From Pseudomonas oryzae (GTDB lineage Bacteria; Pseudomonadota; Gammaproteobacteria; Pseudomonadales; Pseudomonadaceae), in contig NZ_LT629751.1 of the NCBI RefSeq assembly GCF_900104805.1, positions 1,283,001 to 1,347,000 of the forward strand: DNA of 64,000 nt, written 5' to 3'. The notes beneath the pieces are model-generated. The model saw only the letters and a list, made by a program, of their open reading frames with translations, was not told where the DNA came from and did not search any database. Shown in pieces: positions 8,611 to 17,103 of this stretch (its first letter is position 1; each line of letters opens with the position of its first letter). The translations under genes and the position numbers were made by a program.

Positions 8611-8976
8611 CACAACAAAAACAAGAACGCTGAACCCCCACAACAAAAACAACACGTACCGACTCCATAACAACAAGAACAACAGGATGGAGGCGCAGCA
8701 AACCGATTCTTTTGGAGAGGAGTTGCCCGCAAGGGTTCTCCATCGACCGGACCGAGAACGATAAAACTGCCCCGAGGCAGCGCCAGTACCGGTTGAACCC
8801 GCGAGCGTGCGGCAATATCAGCGTCCAAAAGAATATGTTTGCTCTTGAGGTCCCGACCTGGGACTACCACCGGGCCACTGGCCCGGGCGGGCTGCCAAAA
8901 ACAACAACAAGCCCGTCAGCACAACAAGAACAAAGCACGACCTACTCGAAAGGGGAGCCCACGGGCTCCCCTTTGT
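8611..8976 (+). ncRNA. CrcZ/CrcY-type sRNA sequestering Hfq/Crc
   Basis: A roughly 366-nt transcript is predicted between the sigma-54 promoter and the terminator. It carries five A-rich clusters matching the CA motif AANAANAA: near 8612-8628, 8640-8657, 8670-8686, 8897-8911 and 8921-8936. In pseudomonads, RNAs of this size with several CA motifs (CrcZ, CrcY, CrcX) titrate Hfq and Crc away from mRNAs when preferred carbon sources run out, and are driven by CbrAB with sigma-54. The 5' end closely resembles CrcZ as remembered. It is not next to cbrB, so it is more likely the second family member (CrcY/CrcX type). No protein gene is credible in this interval. Confidence 0.85.
8949..8976 (+). terminator. 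Terminator of the decoy sRNA
   Basis: AAAGGGGAGCC (8949-8959) pairs with GGCTCCCCTTT (8964-8974) around a 4-nt loop; the T tract is inside the stem. It sets the 3' end of the sRNA. Confidence 0.8.
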
Positions 8977-9217
8977 GCTGTCTGGGTTTCCCGTTCCTGC
9001 GCCCATCCTGCGACCTGCGCTGGCGGCGTAGCGTTCGCGCGCGTGGTTCACGGCCCGCATGCGGACCCGTGATGCAGCAGCGCGTGCGAGTACAGTGTGG
9101 CCGGGCGCCGGCTGGCGGATCTGTCTGGCAACGCCCCGGACTGTAGCGGAAGCGACCCGCAGCGGACGGATCGGGGGATGCGCCGAGCGAGGGAGCCAGC
9201 CGGTGGGAAGAGGGGAA

Positions 9218-9243
9218 CAGCGGGGCGTCGGCGCGCCCCGCTG
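9218..9243 (-). terminator. Terminator of the aminotransferase gene
   Basis: 10-bp perfect arms CAGCGGGGCG (9218-9227) and CGCCCCGCTG (9234-9243) with a 6-nt loop, just past the stop of the minus-strand gene. The tail is only modestly T-rich. The 240 bp between the sRNA and this hairpin show nothing else. Confidence 0.6.
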
Positions 9244-9250
9244 GAGGGGG

Positions 9251-10447
9251 TCAGTCGCAGACCCGGGCGATGGCGGCGGCCAGATCGCCGAGGCGGCGGC
9301 CGTTGAGGCCGGCGATGTTGGCGCGGCCGCGGCCGACCATGTACACGCTGCATTCCTCGCGCAGGCGGCGCACCTGCTCGATGGACAGGCCGGTGTAGGA
9401 GAACATGCCGCGCTGGCGGGCGATGTGGGCGAAGCGCTCGGCCAGACCGAACGGCTGCAGGGCCTCGACCAGGCCATGGCGCAGCTGCAGGACGCGCACG
9501 CGCATCTGCTCCAGCTCGGTCATCCACTGCGCGCGCAGGCCGGCGTCGCCGAGCACGCTGGCGACCACCGCGGCGCCGTGCGAGGGCGGCGTCGACCACA
9601 GGTTGCGGGCCAGCGAGGACAGCTGGCTGCGCACGTCGAGCAGCTTGTCGTGGCTGTCGGCACAGACGAGCAGCGCACCGGTACGCTCGCGGTACAGGCC
9701 GAAATTCTTCGAGCAGGAGCTGGTGACCAGCAGCTCGGGCAGCTCGGCGGCGAACAGGCGCACCGCCCAGGCGTCCTCGTCCAGGCCGTCGCCGAAGCCC
9801 TGGTAGGCGCAGTCGATCAGCGGCAGCAGCTCGCGGCGGCGGACGATCTCCAGCACCTGGCGCCAGTCGTCCTGGGACAGATCGAAGCCGGTCGGGTTGT
9901 GGCAGCAGGCGTGCAGCAGCACCACGTCGCCCACCGGGATGCGCTCCAGCGCGGCGAGCATGGCTTCGACGTCGAGGCGGTTGTCGGCGCCGACGTAGGG
10001 GTAGTGCGCAACCTGCAGGCCGGCCTCGGCGAAGATGCTCTCGTGGATCGGCCAGGTCGGATCGCTCAGCCAGATGCCGCGACCGGGCAGGCAGTGGCTG
10101 AGGAAGTCGGCCGCCAGGCGCAGGGCGCCGGTGCCGCCGGGAGTCTGAGTGGCGCCGGCGCGTTGTCCGGCGAGCAGCGGCGAGTCGTTGCCGAGCACCA
10201 GCGCCAGCAACTGCTGGCCGAACTCGGGGTCGCCGTGGCCGTTGCTGTAGATCTTGGTGGTCTCGCAGGACACCAGGCGCTGCTCGGCCTGCTTCACCGC
10301 CTGCATGATCGGCGTGTGGCCGGCGTCGTCCTTGTAGACGCCGACGCCCAGGTCGAGGCGGGCCGGGTTGGGATCGCGGCGGTAGGCCTCCATCAGGCCG
10401 AGAATGGGATCATCGGGCACGCGGGCGACGGACTGGAAATGGCGCAT
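9251..10447 (-). CDS. phhC: Aromatic/aspartate aminotransferase (PhhC/TyrB type)
   Basis: A class I PLP aminotransferase expected to convert tyrosine or phenylalanine to the 2-oxo acid, the first step of the pathway completed at 51-62 kb. The product is 398 residues, usual for the AspC/TyrB subfamily. Landmarks are LDLGVGVYKD near the N-terminus, the NPTG motif at about 184, D212 (IDCAYQGFG) and the PLP lysine K247 in SCSKNFG. The ATG at 10447-10445 has AGAGGA upstream; a start at 10480 lacks support. It is divergent from phhR, which probably regulates it. The symbol rests on context; aspartate specificity is the main alternative. Confidence 0.82.
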   Translation of the reverse strand: MRHFQSVARVPDDPILGLMEAYRRDPNPARLDLGVGVYKDDAGHTPIMQAVKQAEQRLVSCETTKIYSNGHGDPEFGQQLLALVLGNDSPLLAGQRAGATQTPGGTGALRLAADFLSHCLPGRGIWLSDPTWPIHESIFAEAGLQVAHYPYVGADNRLDVEAMLAALERIPVGDVVLLHACCHNPTGFDLSQDDWRQVLEIVRRRELLPLIDCAYQGFGDGLDEDAWAVRLFAAELPELLVTSSCSKNFGLYRERTGALLVCADSHDKLLDVRSQLSSLARNLWSTPPSHGAAVVASVLGDAGLRAQWMTELEQMRVRVLQLRHGLVEALQPFGLAERFAHIARQRGMFSYTGLSIEQVRRLREECSVYMVGRGRANIAGLNGRRLGDLAAAIARVCD

Positions 10448-10582
10448 TGACGTTCCTCTGCACGGGCGGCCGGCGCTCATGGCGCGGCCGGTTCTTGGAG
10501 TTATGGAGCGTCATGGATACCGCAGGGCGGACCGGCGCGGGCGGCAATTGCGGCTGCCGGAGCCGCGGGTATTTCACGCCTG

Positions 10583-10600
10583 CGTAAGGATTCCGTTACA
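10583..10600. promoter_or_regulatory. PhhR/TyrR-like box between phhC and phhR
   Basis: CGTAAG-N6-GTTACA in the divergent intergenic region, matching the TyrR-family layout TGTAAA-N6-TTTACA at 4 and 5 of 6 half-site positions. A near-identical box is at 6237-6254. Confidence 0.45.
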
Positions 10601-10730
10601 AATCGCGCACAAGGTGCGCATCAGGCGGCTTTCTGGCTCTTCCGTTGCCGACGATCGTCAAATATTCTTGACGCAAGAATGCGCCCGCGGGCGCCTCCGT
10701 CCCTGTGACAAGTACAACAGGCTCTCCCCC

Positions 10731-12290
10731 ATGCGCCTCAAGGTCCTCTGCCAGAACCGCGTCGGCATCCTGCGCGACATCCTCAACCTGCTGGTCGAGT
10801 ACGGCGTCAACGTCGCCCGCGGCGAGGTCGGCGGCGAGCAAGGCAATGCCATCTTTCTGCTCTGCCCCAACCTGATCAACCTGCAGTTCCAGTCCCTGCG
10901 CCCCAAGCTGGAAAGCATTTCCGGGGTGTTCAACGTGCAGCGCGTCGGCCTGATGCCCAGCGAGCGGCGCGCCCTGGAGCTCAACGCACTGCTCGGCGCC
11001 CTGGAGTTCCCGGTGCTGTCGGTGGACATGGCCGGGCAGATCGTCGCCGCCAACCGCGCCGCCGCGCAGCTGCTCGGCGTGCGCGTGGACGAGGTGCCGG
11101 GCATCGCCCTGTCGCGCTACACCGAGGACTTCGACCTGCCGGCGCTGGTGCGCGCCAACAAGGCGCGGATCAACGGCCTGCGGGTCAAGGTCAAGGGCGA
11201 CGTGTTCCTCGCCGACATCGCCCCGCTGCAATCCGAGGGCGAGGAGAGCGAGGCGCTGGCCGGCGCGGTGCTCACCCTGCAGCGCGCCGACCGCATCGGC
11301 GAACACATCTACAACGTGCGCCGCCAGGAGCTGCGCGGCTTCGACAGCATCTTCCAGAGTTCCAGGGTACTCGCCGCCGTGGTCCGCGAGGCGCGGCGCA
11401 TGGCGCCGCTGGATGCGCCGCTGCTGATCGAAGGCGAGACCGGCACCGGCAAGGAGCTGCTGGCGCGCGCCTGCCACCTGGCCAGCCCGCGCGGCAAGGC
11501 GCCGTTCATGGCGCTCAACTGCGCCGGCCTGCCGGAGTCGATGGCCGAGACCGAGCTGTTCGGCTACGGCCCGGGCGCCTTCGAGGGCGCCCGTCCGGAG
11601 GGCAAGCTCGGCCTGCTGGAACTGACCGCCGGTGGCACCCTGTTTCTCGACGGTGTCGGCGAGATGAGCTCGCGCCTGCAGGGCAAGCTGCTGCGCTTCC
11701 TGCAGGACGGCGGTTTCCGCCGGGTCGGCAGCGACGAGGAGGTCTATCTGGACGTGCGGGTGATCTGCTCGACCCAGCAGGACCTGTCCGAGCTGTGCGC
11801 GCGCGGCGAGTTCCGCAGCGACCTCTACCACCGCCTCAACGTGCTGTCGCTGCACATTCCGCCGCTGCGCGAGTGCCTGGACGGCCTCGACGCGCTGGCC
11901 TCGCACTTCATCGACCAGGCCAGCCGGCAGATCGGTTGCCCGCTGCCGCAGCTCGCCCCGCGCGCGCTGGAGCGCCTGCGCCACTACCAGTGGCCCGGCA
12001 ACGTGCGCCAGCTGGAGAACGTGCTGTTCCAAGCGGTGTCGCTATCCGACGGCAAGCTGATCAAGCCCGAGCACATCCGCCTGCCCGACTACGACGCTCC
12101 GCAGCCGCTGGGCGCGTTCAGCCTGGATGGCGGCCTCGACGAGATCGTCGGCCGTTTCGAGAAGGCGGTGCTGGAAAGCCTGTACCACGACCACCCGAGC
12201 AGCCGTCAGCTCGGCAAGCGTCTGGGGGTGTCGCACACCACCATCGCCAACAAGCTGCGCCAGTACGGGATCGGCGCGGAGAAGGGCTAA
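10731..12290 (+). CDS. phhR: TyrR-family aromatic amino-acid regulator PhhR
   Basis: A transcriptional regulator of aromatic amino-acid catabolism. From the ATG at 10731 the product has 519 residues: ACT domain at about 1-75 (MRLKVLCQNRVGILRDIL), PAS domain at about 80-190, AAA+ domain with Walker A GETGTGKE (235-242) and Walker B GGTLFLDGVG (301-310), and a C-terminal Fis-type helix-turn-helix (SSRQLGKRLGVSHTTIANKL). The sigma-54 contact loop reads GAFEGA (282-287) instead of GAFTGA, as expected for TyrR-like proteins that work with sigma-70. Divergent from phhC with a candidate operator between them. Confidence 0.93.
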   Translation: MRLKVLCQNRVGILRDILNLLVEYGVNVARGEVGGEQGNAIFLLCPNLINLQFQSLRPKLESISGVFNVQRVGLMPSERRALELNALLGALEFPVLSVDMAGQIVAANRAAAQLLGVRVDEVPGIALSRYTEDFDLPALVRANKARINGLRVKVKGDVFLADIAPLQSEGEESEALAGAVLTLQRADRIGEHIYNVRRQELRGFDSIFQSSRVLAAVVREARRMAPLDAPLLIEGETGTGKELLARACHLASPRGKAPFMALNCAGLPESMAETELFGYGPGAFEGARPEGKLGLLELTAGGTLFLDGVGEMSSRLQGKLLRFLQDGGFRRVGSDEEVYLDVRVICSTQQDLSELCARGEFRSDLYHRLNVLSLHIPPLRECLDGLDALASHFIDQASRQIGCPLPQLAPRALERLRHYQWPGNVRQLENVLFQAVSLSDGKLIKPEHIRLPDYDAPQPLGAFSLDGGLDEIVGRFEKAVLESLYHDHPSSRQLGKRLGVSHTTIANKLRQYGIGAEKG

Positions 12291-12343
12291 GGCCATCGGC
12301 GTCCACGCGGTCAGGGATGGCCTGCTGCCCTGCGGACTTTCCT

Positions 12344-12862
12344 TCAGCGCCGGGTCTTTGCCCTGCGATACGAGCCGCGCTCGATCGCGATGTGGCAGCC
12401 GGCGCAGTTGGCGGGGCTTCTCACCGCCCCCTGGGTGAACGCATCTGCGCCGACCTGGCGGTGTCGGCGTCCGAACCAATCGGTCTGGGTGATTCGCGGT
12501 TGCCTGCCGGCTGTGATCTCCCCTTGCAGGGGGAGATGATTGTTGCTGGAGACCAGCATCAGGAACCCGCGGATCTTCTCTTCCTCGCGCGGCCCCAGCG
12601 CGACATTCACGCCGAAGTGGTTGTCCAGGGTATCCATGTGCGCAGCCCAGGCTGCGCCGGGTAGCAGGCCCGGAGGGAAGGCCATGTGGCAGCCGCTGCA
12701 TTCGCGTCGCCATAGCTGCGCGGCATCCGCGGCAATGGCTGGTGTGATCGGCCGCTGGTTCTTGCCACTCCCAGAGCCTGTTGCAGGGGGGAGTTCGCTG
12801 CCCGCTGCCAGTGTGAGTGGGCTGCAAAGGCCGAGCAGCAGCGCGATGCCGAATCGTTTCAT
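12344..12862 (-). CDS. Periplasmic dihaem cytochrome c
   Basis: A 172-residue secreted protein with a signal peptide (MKRFGIALLLGLCSPLTLAA) and two CxxCH haem-attachment sites, CSGCH at 55-59 and CAGCH at 153-157. The sequence AWAAHMDTLDNHFG and the spacing of the haem sites recall the small DHC dihaem cytochrome family. Such proteins shuttle electrons to oxidases or reductases; the partner is not evident, since neither neighbour is a redox complex. It stands alone between phhR (convergent) and amaB. Confidence 0.8.
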   Translation of the reverse strand: MKRFGIALLLGLCSPLTLAAGSELPPATGSGSGKNQRPITPAIAADAAQLWRRECSGCHMAFPPGLLPGAAWAAHMDTLDNHFGVNVALGPREEEKIRGFLMLVSSNNHLPLQGEITAGRQPRITQTDWFGRRHRQVGADAFTQGAVRSPANCAGCHIAIERGSYRRAKTRR

Positions 12863-12951
12863 GGCGGACTCTCAGATAGCGGTGAGGCGCTATCCTGCGC
12901 AGTCTCGCTGAATCCACCCTTAAAACGTGTGGCTATTGCGCTGGCGGTCAT

Positions 12952-12984
12952 CGGCGGCATCGGACCGTCAGGCCGATGCCGCCG
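12952..12984 (-). terminator. Hairpin downstream of amaB
   Basis: Perfect 12-bp arms CGGCGGCATCGG (12952-12963) and CCGATGCCGCCG (12973-12984) with a 9-nt loop, about 50 bp past the amaB stop. There is no T run, so the terminator role is less certain. Confidence 0.5.
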
Positions 12985-13035
12985 ACAAGCCGCTGCACCC
13001 GGATGGATGGAGCGGCTGTCCAGCGTCACACCCCC

Positions 13036-14526
13036 TCAGTCGAACACGATGCCCTGGGCCAGCGGCAGCTCGCGCGAGTAGTTGACGGTATTGGTCTGCC
13101 GGCGCATGTAGGCCTTCCACGAATCCGAGCCGGACTCGCGGCCGCCGCCGGTTTCCTTCTCGCCACCGAAGGCGCCGCCGATCTCCGCGCCGCTCGGGCC
13201 GATGTTGACGTTGGCGATGCCGCAGTCGCTGCCGGCCGCGCTCTGGAAGGCTTCCGCCTCGCGCACATCCGTGGTGAAGATGCACGAGGACAGGCCCTGC
13301 GGCACCTCGTTATTGAGGCGCAGCGCCTCGTCGAAGTCGCGGTAGCTCAGCACGTAGAGGATCGGCGCGAAGGTCTCGTGGCGCACCACCTCGCTCTGCG
13401 CCGGCATTTCCACCAGCGCCGGCGCGACGTAGTAGGCGTTCGGGTACTGCTCGGTCAGCTGGCGTTCGCCGCCGAACACCTGGCCGCCCTCGTCGCGCGC
13501 TTTGACCAGCGCGTTCTGCATGGCCTCGAAGGCCTGCCGGTCGATCAGCGGGCCGACCAGGTTGCCATGCAGCGGGTGGCCGATGCGCACCTTGGCGTAG
13601 GCGGCCTTGAGGCGGGCGACTATCTCGTCCTTGACCGACTCGTGGGCGATGAGGCGGCGCAGGGTGGTGCAGCGCTGGCCGGCGGTGCCGACGGCGCTGA
13701 ACAGGATGGCGCGCACCGCCATGTCCAGGTCGGCGCTGGGCGCGAGGATCATCGCGTTGTTGCCGCCCAGTTCGAGGATGCAGCGGCCGAAGCGCGCGGC
13801 GACGCGCGGGGCGACCTCGCGGCCCATGCGGGTGCTGCCGGTGGCGCTGACCAGCACCACGCGCGGGTCGGCGACCAGCGCCTCGCCGGCGTCGCGGTCG
13901 CCGACGATCAGCTGGCTGAGGCCGGCCGGGGCGTCGCCGAAGGCCTTCAGTGCCTTGTCGAACAGTGCCTGGCAGGCGAGGGCGGTCAGCGGGGTCTTCT
14001 CCGACGGCTTCCACAGCACGGCGTTGCCGCACACCAGTGCCAGGGTGGCGTTCCACGCCCACACGGCGACCGGGAAGTTGAAGGCGCTGATCACGCCGAC
14101 CACGCCCAGCGGATGCCAACTCTCGCGCATGTGGTGGCCGGGACGCTCGGAGGCGATGGTCAGGCCGTACAGCTGGCGCGAGAGGCCGACGGCGAAGTCG
14201 CAGATGTCGATCATTTCCTGCACTTCGCCCAGGCCTTCCTGGGTGATCTTGCCGGCCTCCCAGGAGACCAGCTCGGCCAGCTCGGCCTTGTGCTCGCGCA
14301 GTACCTCGCCGAACAGACGCACCAGCTCACCGCGGCGCGGCGCCGGCACGCTGCGCCAGCTCTCGAAGGCGGCCTGGGCGGCGGCGATCTTCGCCGGCAC
14401 GCTGGCGGCCGGCTCCAGCGCCACGGCGCCGATGCGGCTGCCGTCGATGGGGCTATGGATGACGTGGCTGCCCTGGTTGGCGGCCTCGGCGCTGACGCCC
14501 AGTCGGCTGAGAAGATGCTCGACCAT
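13036..14526 (-). CDS. amaB: L-aminoadipate-semialdehyde dehydrogenase (antiquitin-like)
   Basis: Oxidises aminoadipate semialdehyde (in equilibrium with piperideine-6-carboxylate) to L-2-aminoadipate in lysine catabolism. The 496-residue product is an ALDH7-type enzyme. Catalytic residues are visible as E252 in LELGGNNA and C286 in TAGQRCTTLR, with the family-specific C-terminus GGGRESGSDSWKAYMRR. It is divergent from a LysR regulator and close to genes for the next two steps (aminotransferase at 15843, hglS at 17904), matching lysine catabolism in Pseudomonas putida. Confidence 0.92.
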   Translation of the reverse strand: MVEHLLSRLGVSAEAANQGSHVIHSPIDGSRIGAVALEPAASVPAKIAAAQAAFESWRSVPAPRRGELVRLFGEVLREHKAELAELVSWEAGKITQEGLGEVQEMIDICDFAVGLSRQLYGLTIASERPGHHMRESWHPLGVVGVISAFNFPVAVWAWNATLALVCGNAVLWKPSEKTPLTALACQALFDKALKAFGDAPAGLSQLIVGDRDAGEALVADPRVVLVSATGSTRMGREVAPRVAARFGRCILELGGNNAMILAPSADLDMAVRAILFSAVGTAGQRCTTLRRLIAHESVKDEIVARLKAAYAKVRIGHPLHGNLVGPLIDRQAFEAMQNALVKARDEGGQVFGGERQLTEQYPNAYYVAPALVEMPAQSEVVRHETFAPILYVLSYRDFDEALRLNNEVPQGLSSCIFTTDVREAEAFQSAAGSDCGIANVNIGPSGAEIGGAFGGEKETGGGRESGSDSWKAYMRRQTNTVNYSRELPLAQGIVFD

Positions 14527-14663
14527 GATTGGCTCCTGTCGCAGGATTGTTGGAATTTGGCCTCCCGGTCAGTATCGATCCGCCTCTCGCGGGCTCACAA
14601 GCGAGGGTTTTTCGCCTTATCATTCCTTTATTTCATGACTCGCTACTCGTCACCGAGAATCCC

Positions 14664-15554
14664 ATGTCCAAACGTCTGATGCCGTCCATGACCGCGCTGC
14701 AGTGCTTCGAGGCGGTCGCGCGCCACCTGAGCTTCACCCGCGCCGCCGAGGAGCTGCACCTGACCCAGAGCGCGGTGAGCAAGCAGGTCGCCCAGCTCGA
14801 GGACATGCTCCAGCACCTGCTGTTCCGCCGCATCCGCCGCCGCCTGCAGCTCACCCCGGCCGGCGAGCTGTACCTGGCCGAGGTCAACAAGATCCTCAAC
14901 CAGGTGGCGATGTCCACCCACTACATCCTCTCCTACGGCGGCAACACCGAGGTGCTCAAGGTGGCGACCCAGCCGACCTTCGGCGCGCGCTGGCTGATTC
15001 CGCATCTCAAGGGCTTCGGCAAGGCCAACCCGAACATCCACCTCGACCTGCGCAACGTGCTGGAGCCGTTCGACCTGCTGGAGGGCAAGGCCGACGTGGT
15101 GTTCTTCTTCGGCCAGGGCACCTGGCCGGGCGCCGAGTGCATCGAGCTGTTCGGCGAGACCATGGTGCCGGTGTGCGCGCCGGACCTGTTCGCCGGCGGC
15201 ATCGCCAGTCCCGAGCAGCTCGGCGAGCAGGTGCTGATGCAGTGCGTGTCGCGCCCGGAGGCCTGGCACGACTGGTTCGACAGCCTCGGCCTGCAGACCA
15301 GCCACAGCTACCACGGCCCGCGCTTCGAGACCTTCTACATGTGCATCCGCGCCGCCCAGGCCGGCTGCGGCGTGGCGCTGGTGCCGCGCTTCCTGGTCGA
15401 GGACGAGCTGAACGACGGCAAGCTGGTGATCGCCTGGGACCACGAACTGCCGAGCGGTGGCAAGCACTTCATGGCCTACGCCGAACACGCTGCCGAGGTG
15501 CCGAAGATCCGCGCCTTCGTGAAGTGGATTCGCGGGCAGCTCGACGCCGCGTAG
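14664..15554 (+). CDS. LysR-family regulator of lysine catabolism
   Basis: A LysR-type regulator, 296 residues from the ATG at 14664. The N-terminal helix-turn-helix reads LQCFEAVARHLSFTRAAEEL and LTQSAVSKQVAQLE, followed by the periplasmic-binding-like effector domain (VATQPTFGARWLIPHL). It is divergent from amaB, so control of amaB and the downstream lysine genes is likely. The 3' end (SGGKHFMAYAEHAAEVPK...) is unusual because degenerate copies of it recur inverted in the tandem array at 17.1-17.7 kb. The stop codon runs directly into a GTAGGGTGCGC repeat. Confidence 0.9.
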   Translation: MSKRLMPSMTALQCFEAVARHLSFTRAAEELHLTQSAVSKQVAQLEDMLQHLLFRRIRRRLQLTPAGELYLAEVNKILNQVAMSTHYILSYGGNTEVLKVATQPTFGARWLIPHLKGFGKANPNIHLDLRNVLEPFDLLEGKADVVFFFGQGTWPGAECIELFGETMVPVCAPDLFAGGIASPEQLGEQVLMQCVSRPEAWHDWFDSLGLQTSHSYHGPRFETFYMCIRAAQAGCGVALVPRFLVEDELNDGKLVIAWDHELPSGGKHFMAYAEHAAEVPKIRAFVKWIRGQLDAA

Positions 15555-15722
15555 GGTGCGCCGCGCTCACCGGGATGACGGGCCGGGTGAGTCGGTCTCG
15601 TAGGGTGCGCCGTGCGCACCATGAAGCCGGTGGCCTCTTGCGGTGCGCACGGCGCACCCTACGGAACACTCCTGCGCTGGCTGCGGGGCTGGTGGACAAG
15701 GCTGCGCCGTTGTCCACCCTAC
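15551..15722. repeat. Palindromic GTAGGGTGCGC repeats downstream of the LysR gene
   Basis: A single GTAGGGTGCGC word starts at 15551 within the LysR stop region. An inverted pair spans 15600-15663 (GTAGGGTGCGC...GCGCACCCTAC). A second type, GTGGACAA...TTGTCCACCCTACGG, spans about 15690-15722. All end in the common CCCTACGG word seen elsewhere in the window. The rest of this 288-bp gap holds no gene. Confidence 0.75.
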
Positions 15723-15842
15723 GGATTGATCCTGCGCTGGCAGGAAAAAAAGGAATAAAACAGCGATTTTTTTTCGTTTGCCGCCCGCCGGCCCTTGCCG
15801 ATTTCATGGTGCGCACCACCAGTCCTTGCGGAGCAGCGCGCC

Positions 15843-17093
15843 ATGCCGTCGACCCACGTCAGCCAGTCCCTGGCCATCGTCCACCCGATCAGCCTCAGCC
15901 ACGGTCGCAACGCCGAGGTCTGGGACACCCACGGTAAGCGCTACATCGACTTCGTCGGCGGCATCGGCGTGCTCAACCTCGGCCACTGCCATCCGCGCAT
16001 CGTCGAGGCGGTGCGCGAGCAGGCCGGGCGGCTGACCCACTCTGCGTTCAACGCGCTGCCGCACGAGGGCTATAACCAGCTGCTGGATGCGCTGGCGCGC
16101 TTCGTGCCGGTGTCCTACCGGCTTTCGGGGATGCTCACCAACAGTGGCGCCGAGGCCACCGAGAACGCCCTGAAGGTCGTCCGCGCCGCCACCGGGCGCG
16201 GCGCGGTGATCGCCTTCGACGGCGGCTTCCACGGCCGCACCCTGGCCGCGCTCAACCTCAACGGCAAGGTCGCCCCCTACAAGCAGAAGGTCGGCAGCCT
16301 GCCCGGCCCGGTCTACCACCTGCCGTACCCCAGCGCCGACAACGGCGTCAGCGTGGAGGTCGCCCGCGCCGCCATGGAACGCCTGTTCAGCGTGGAGATC
16401 GACGTCGAGGAAGTCGGCTGCTTCATCCTCGAGGCGGTGCAGGGCGAGGGCGGCTTCCAGGCGCTCGACGCCGGCTTTGCCCAGTACCTGCGGCGCTTCT
16501 GCGACGAGCGCGGCATCGTACTGATCGTCGACGAGATCCAGTCCGGCTTCGGCCGCACCGGCCAGCGCTTCGCCTTCTCGCGCCTGGGCATCGAGCCGGA
16601 CCTGCTGCTGCTCGGCAAGAGCATCGCCGGCGGCCTGCCGCTCGGCGCGCTGGTCGGCCGCCCGGAGCTGCTCGATGCGCTGCCCAAGGGCGGCCTGGGC
16701 GGCACCTACTCGGGCAACCCGCTGGCCTGCGCGGCGGCGCTGGCCACCCTGGAGCTGATGAGCGACGCTAACCTGGCGACCTGGGGCGAGCGCCAGGAGC
16801 AGTGCATCCTGCGCCACTTCCGCGCCTGGCAGGACAGCGAGCTGGCCCCGGCGCTGGCGCGCCTGACCGGCGTCGGCGCCATGCGCGGCATCGAGCTGCG
16901 CAGCGACGACGGCGGGCCGGGCAGCGAGCGCCTCGCCCGCCTGCTGGCCAATGCCCGCGAGGCCGGCCTGCTGCTGATGCCGAGCGGCAAGCACCGCCAC
17001 ATCGTCCGCCTGCTGGCGCCGCTGACCGCCGAGGAGGCGATCCTCGACGAAGGCATGGCGATCTTCGGCCGCAGCCTTGAAGCCAGTCTCTGA
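15843..17093 (+). CDS. Class III aminotransferase, probably 2-aminoadipate:2-oxoglutarate
   Basis: A PLP-dependent class III (omega) aminotransferase of 416 residues from the ATG at 15843, with GGAG 9 nt upstream. Landmarks are GHCHPRIVEAV, LTNSGAEATENALK at 98-111, the cofactor aspartate in LIVDEIQSGFGRTG and the PLP lysine K259 in LLLGKSIAGGLPLG. By sequence alone it could be read as a 4-aminobutyrate or acetylornithine transaminase. Its place between amaB/LysR and hglS argues that it turns L-2-aminoadipate into 2-oxoadipate, the substrate of HglS. Confidence 0.82.
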   Translation: MPSTHVSQSLAIVHPISLSHGRNAEVWDTHGKRYIDFVGGIGVLNLGHCHPRIVEAVREQAGRLTHSAFNALPHEGYNQLLDALARFVPVSYRLSGMLTNSGAEATENALKVVRAATGRGAVIAFDGGFHGRTLAALNLNGKVAPYKQKVGSLPGPVYHLPYPSADNGVSVEVARAAMERLFSVEIDVEEVGCFILEAVQGEGGFQALDAGFAQYLRRFCDERGIVLIVDEIQSGFGRTGQRFAFSRLGIEPDLLLLGKSIAGGLPLGALVGRPELLDALPKGGLGGTYSGNPLACAAALATLELMSDANLATWGERQEQCILRHFRAWQDSELAPALARLTGVGAMRGIELRSDDGGPGSERLARLLANAREAGLLLMPSGKHRHIVRLLAPLTAEEAILDEGMAIFGRSLEASL

Positions 17094-17103
17094 ATCCCGC
17101 CCG

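Noticed and set aside
8565-8870. Minus-strand 101-codon frame inside the sRNA region
   Set aside because: It covers the sigma-54 promoter and CA motifs and has no family similarity; the interval is better explained as an RNA gene.
10731-12290. GAFEGA in PhhR as a defect
   Set aside because: TyrR-family proteins naturally lack GAFTGA and act with sigma-70.
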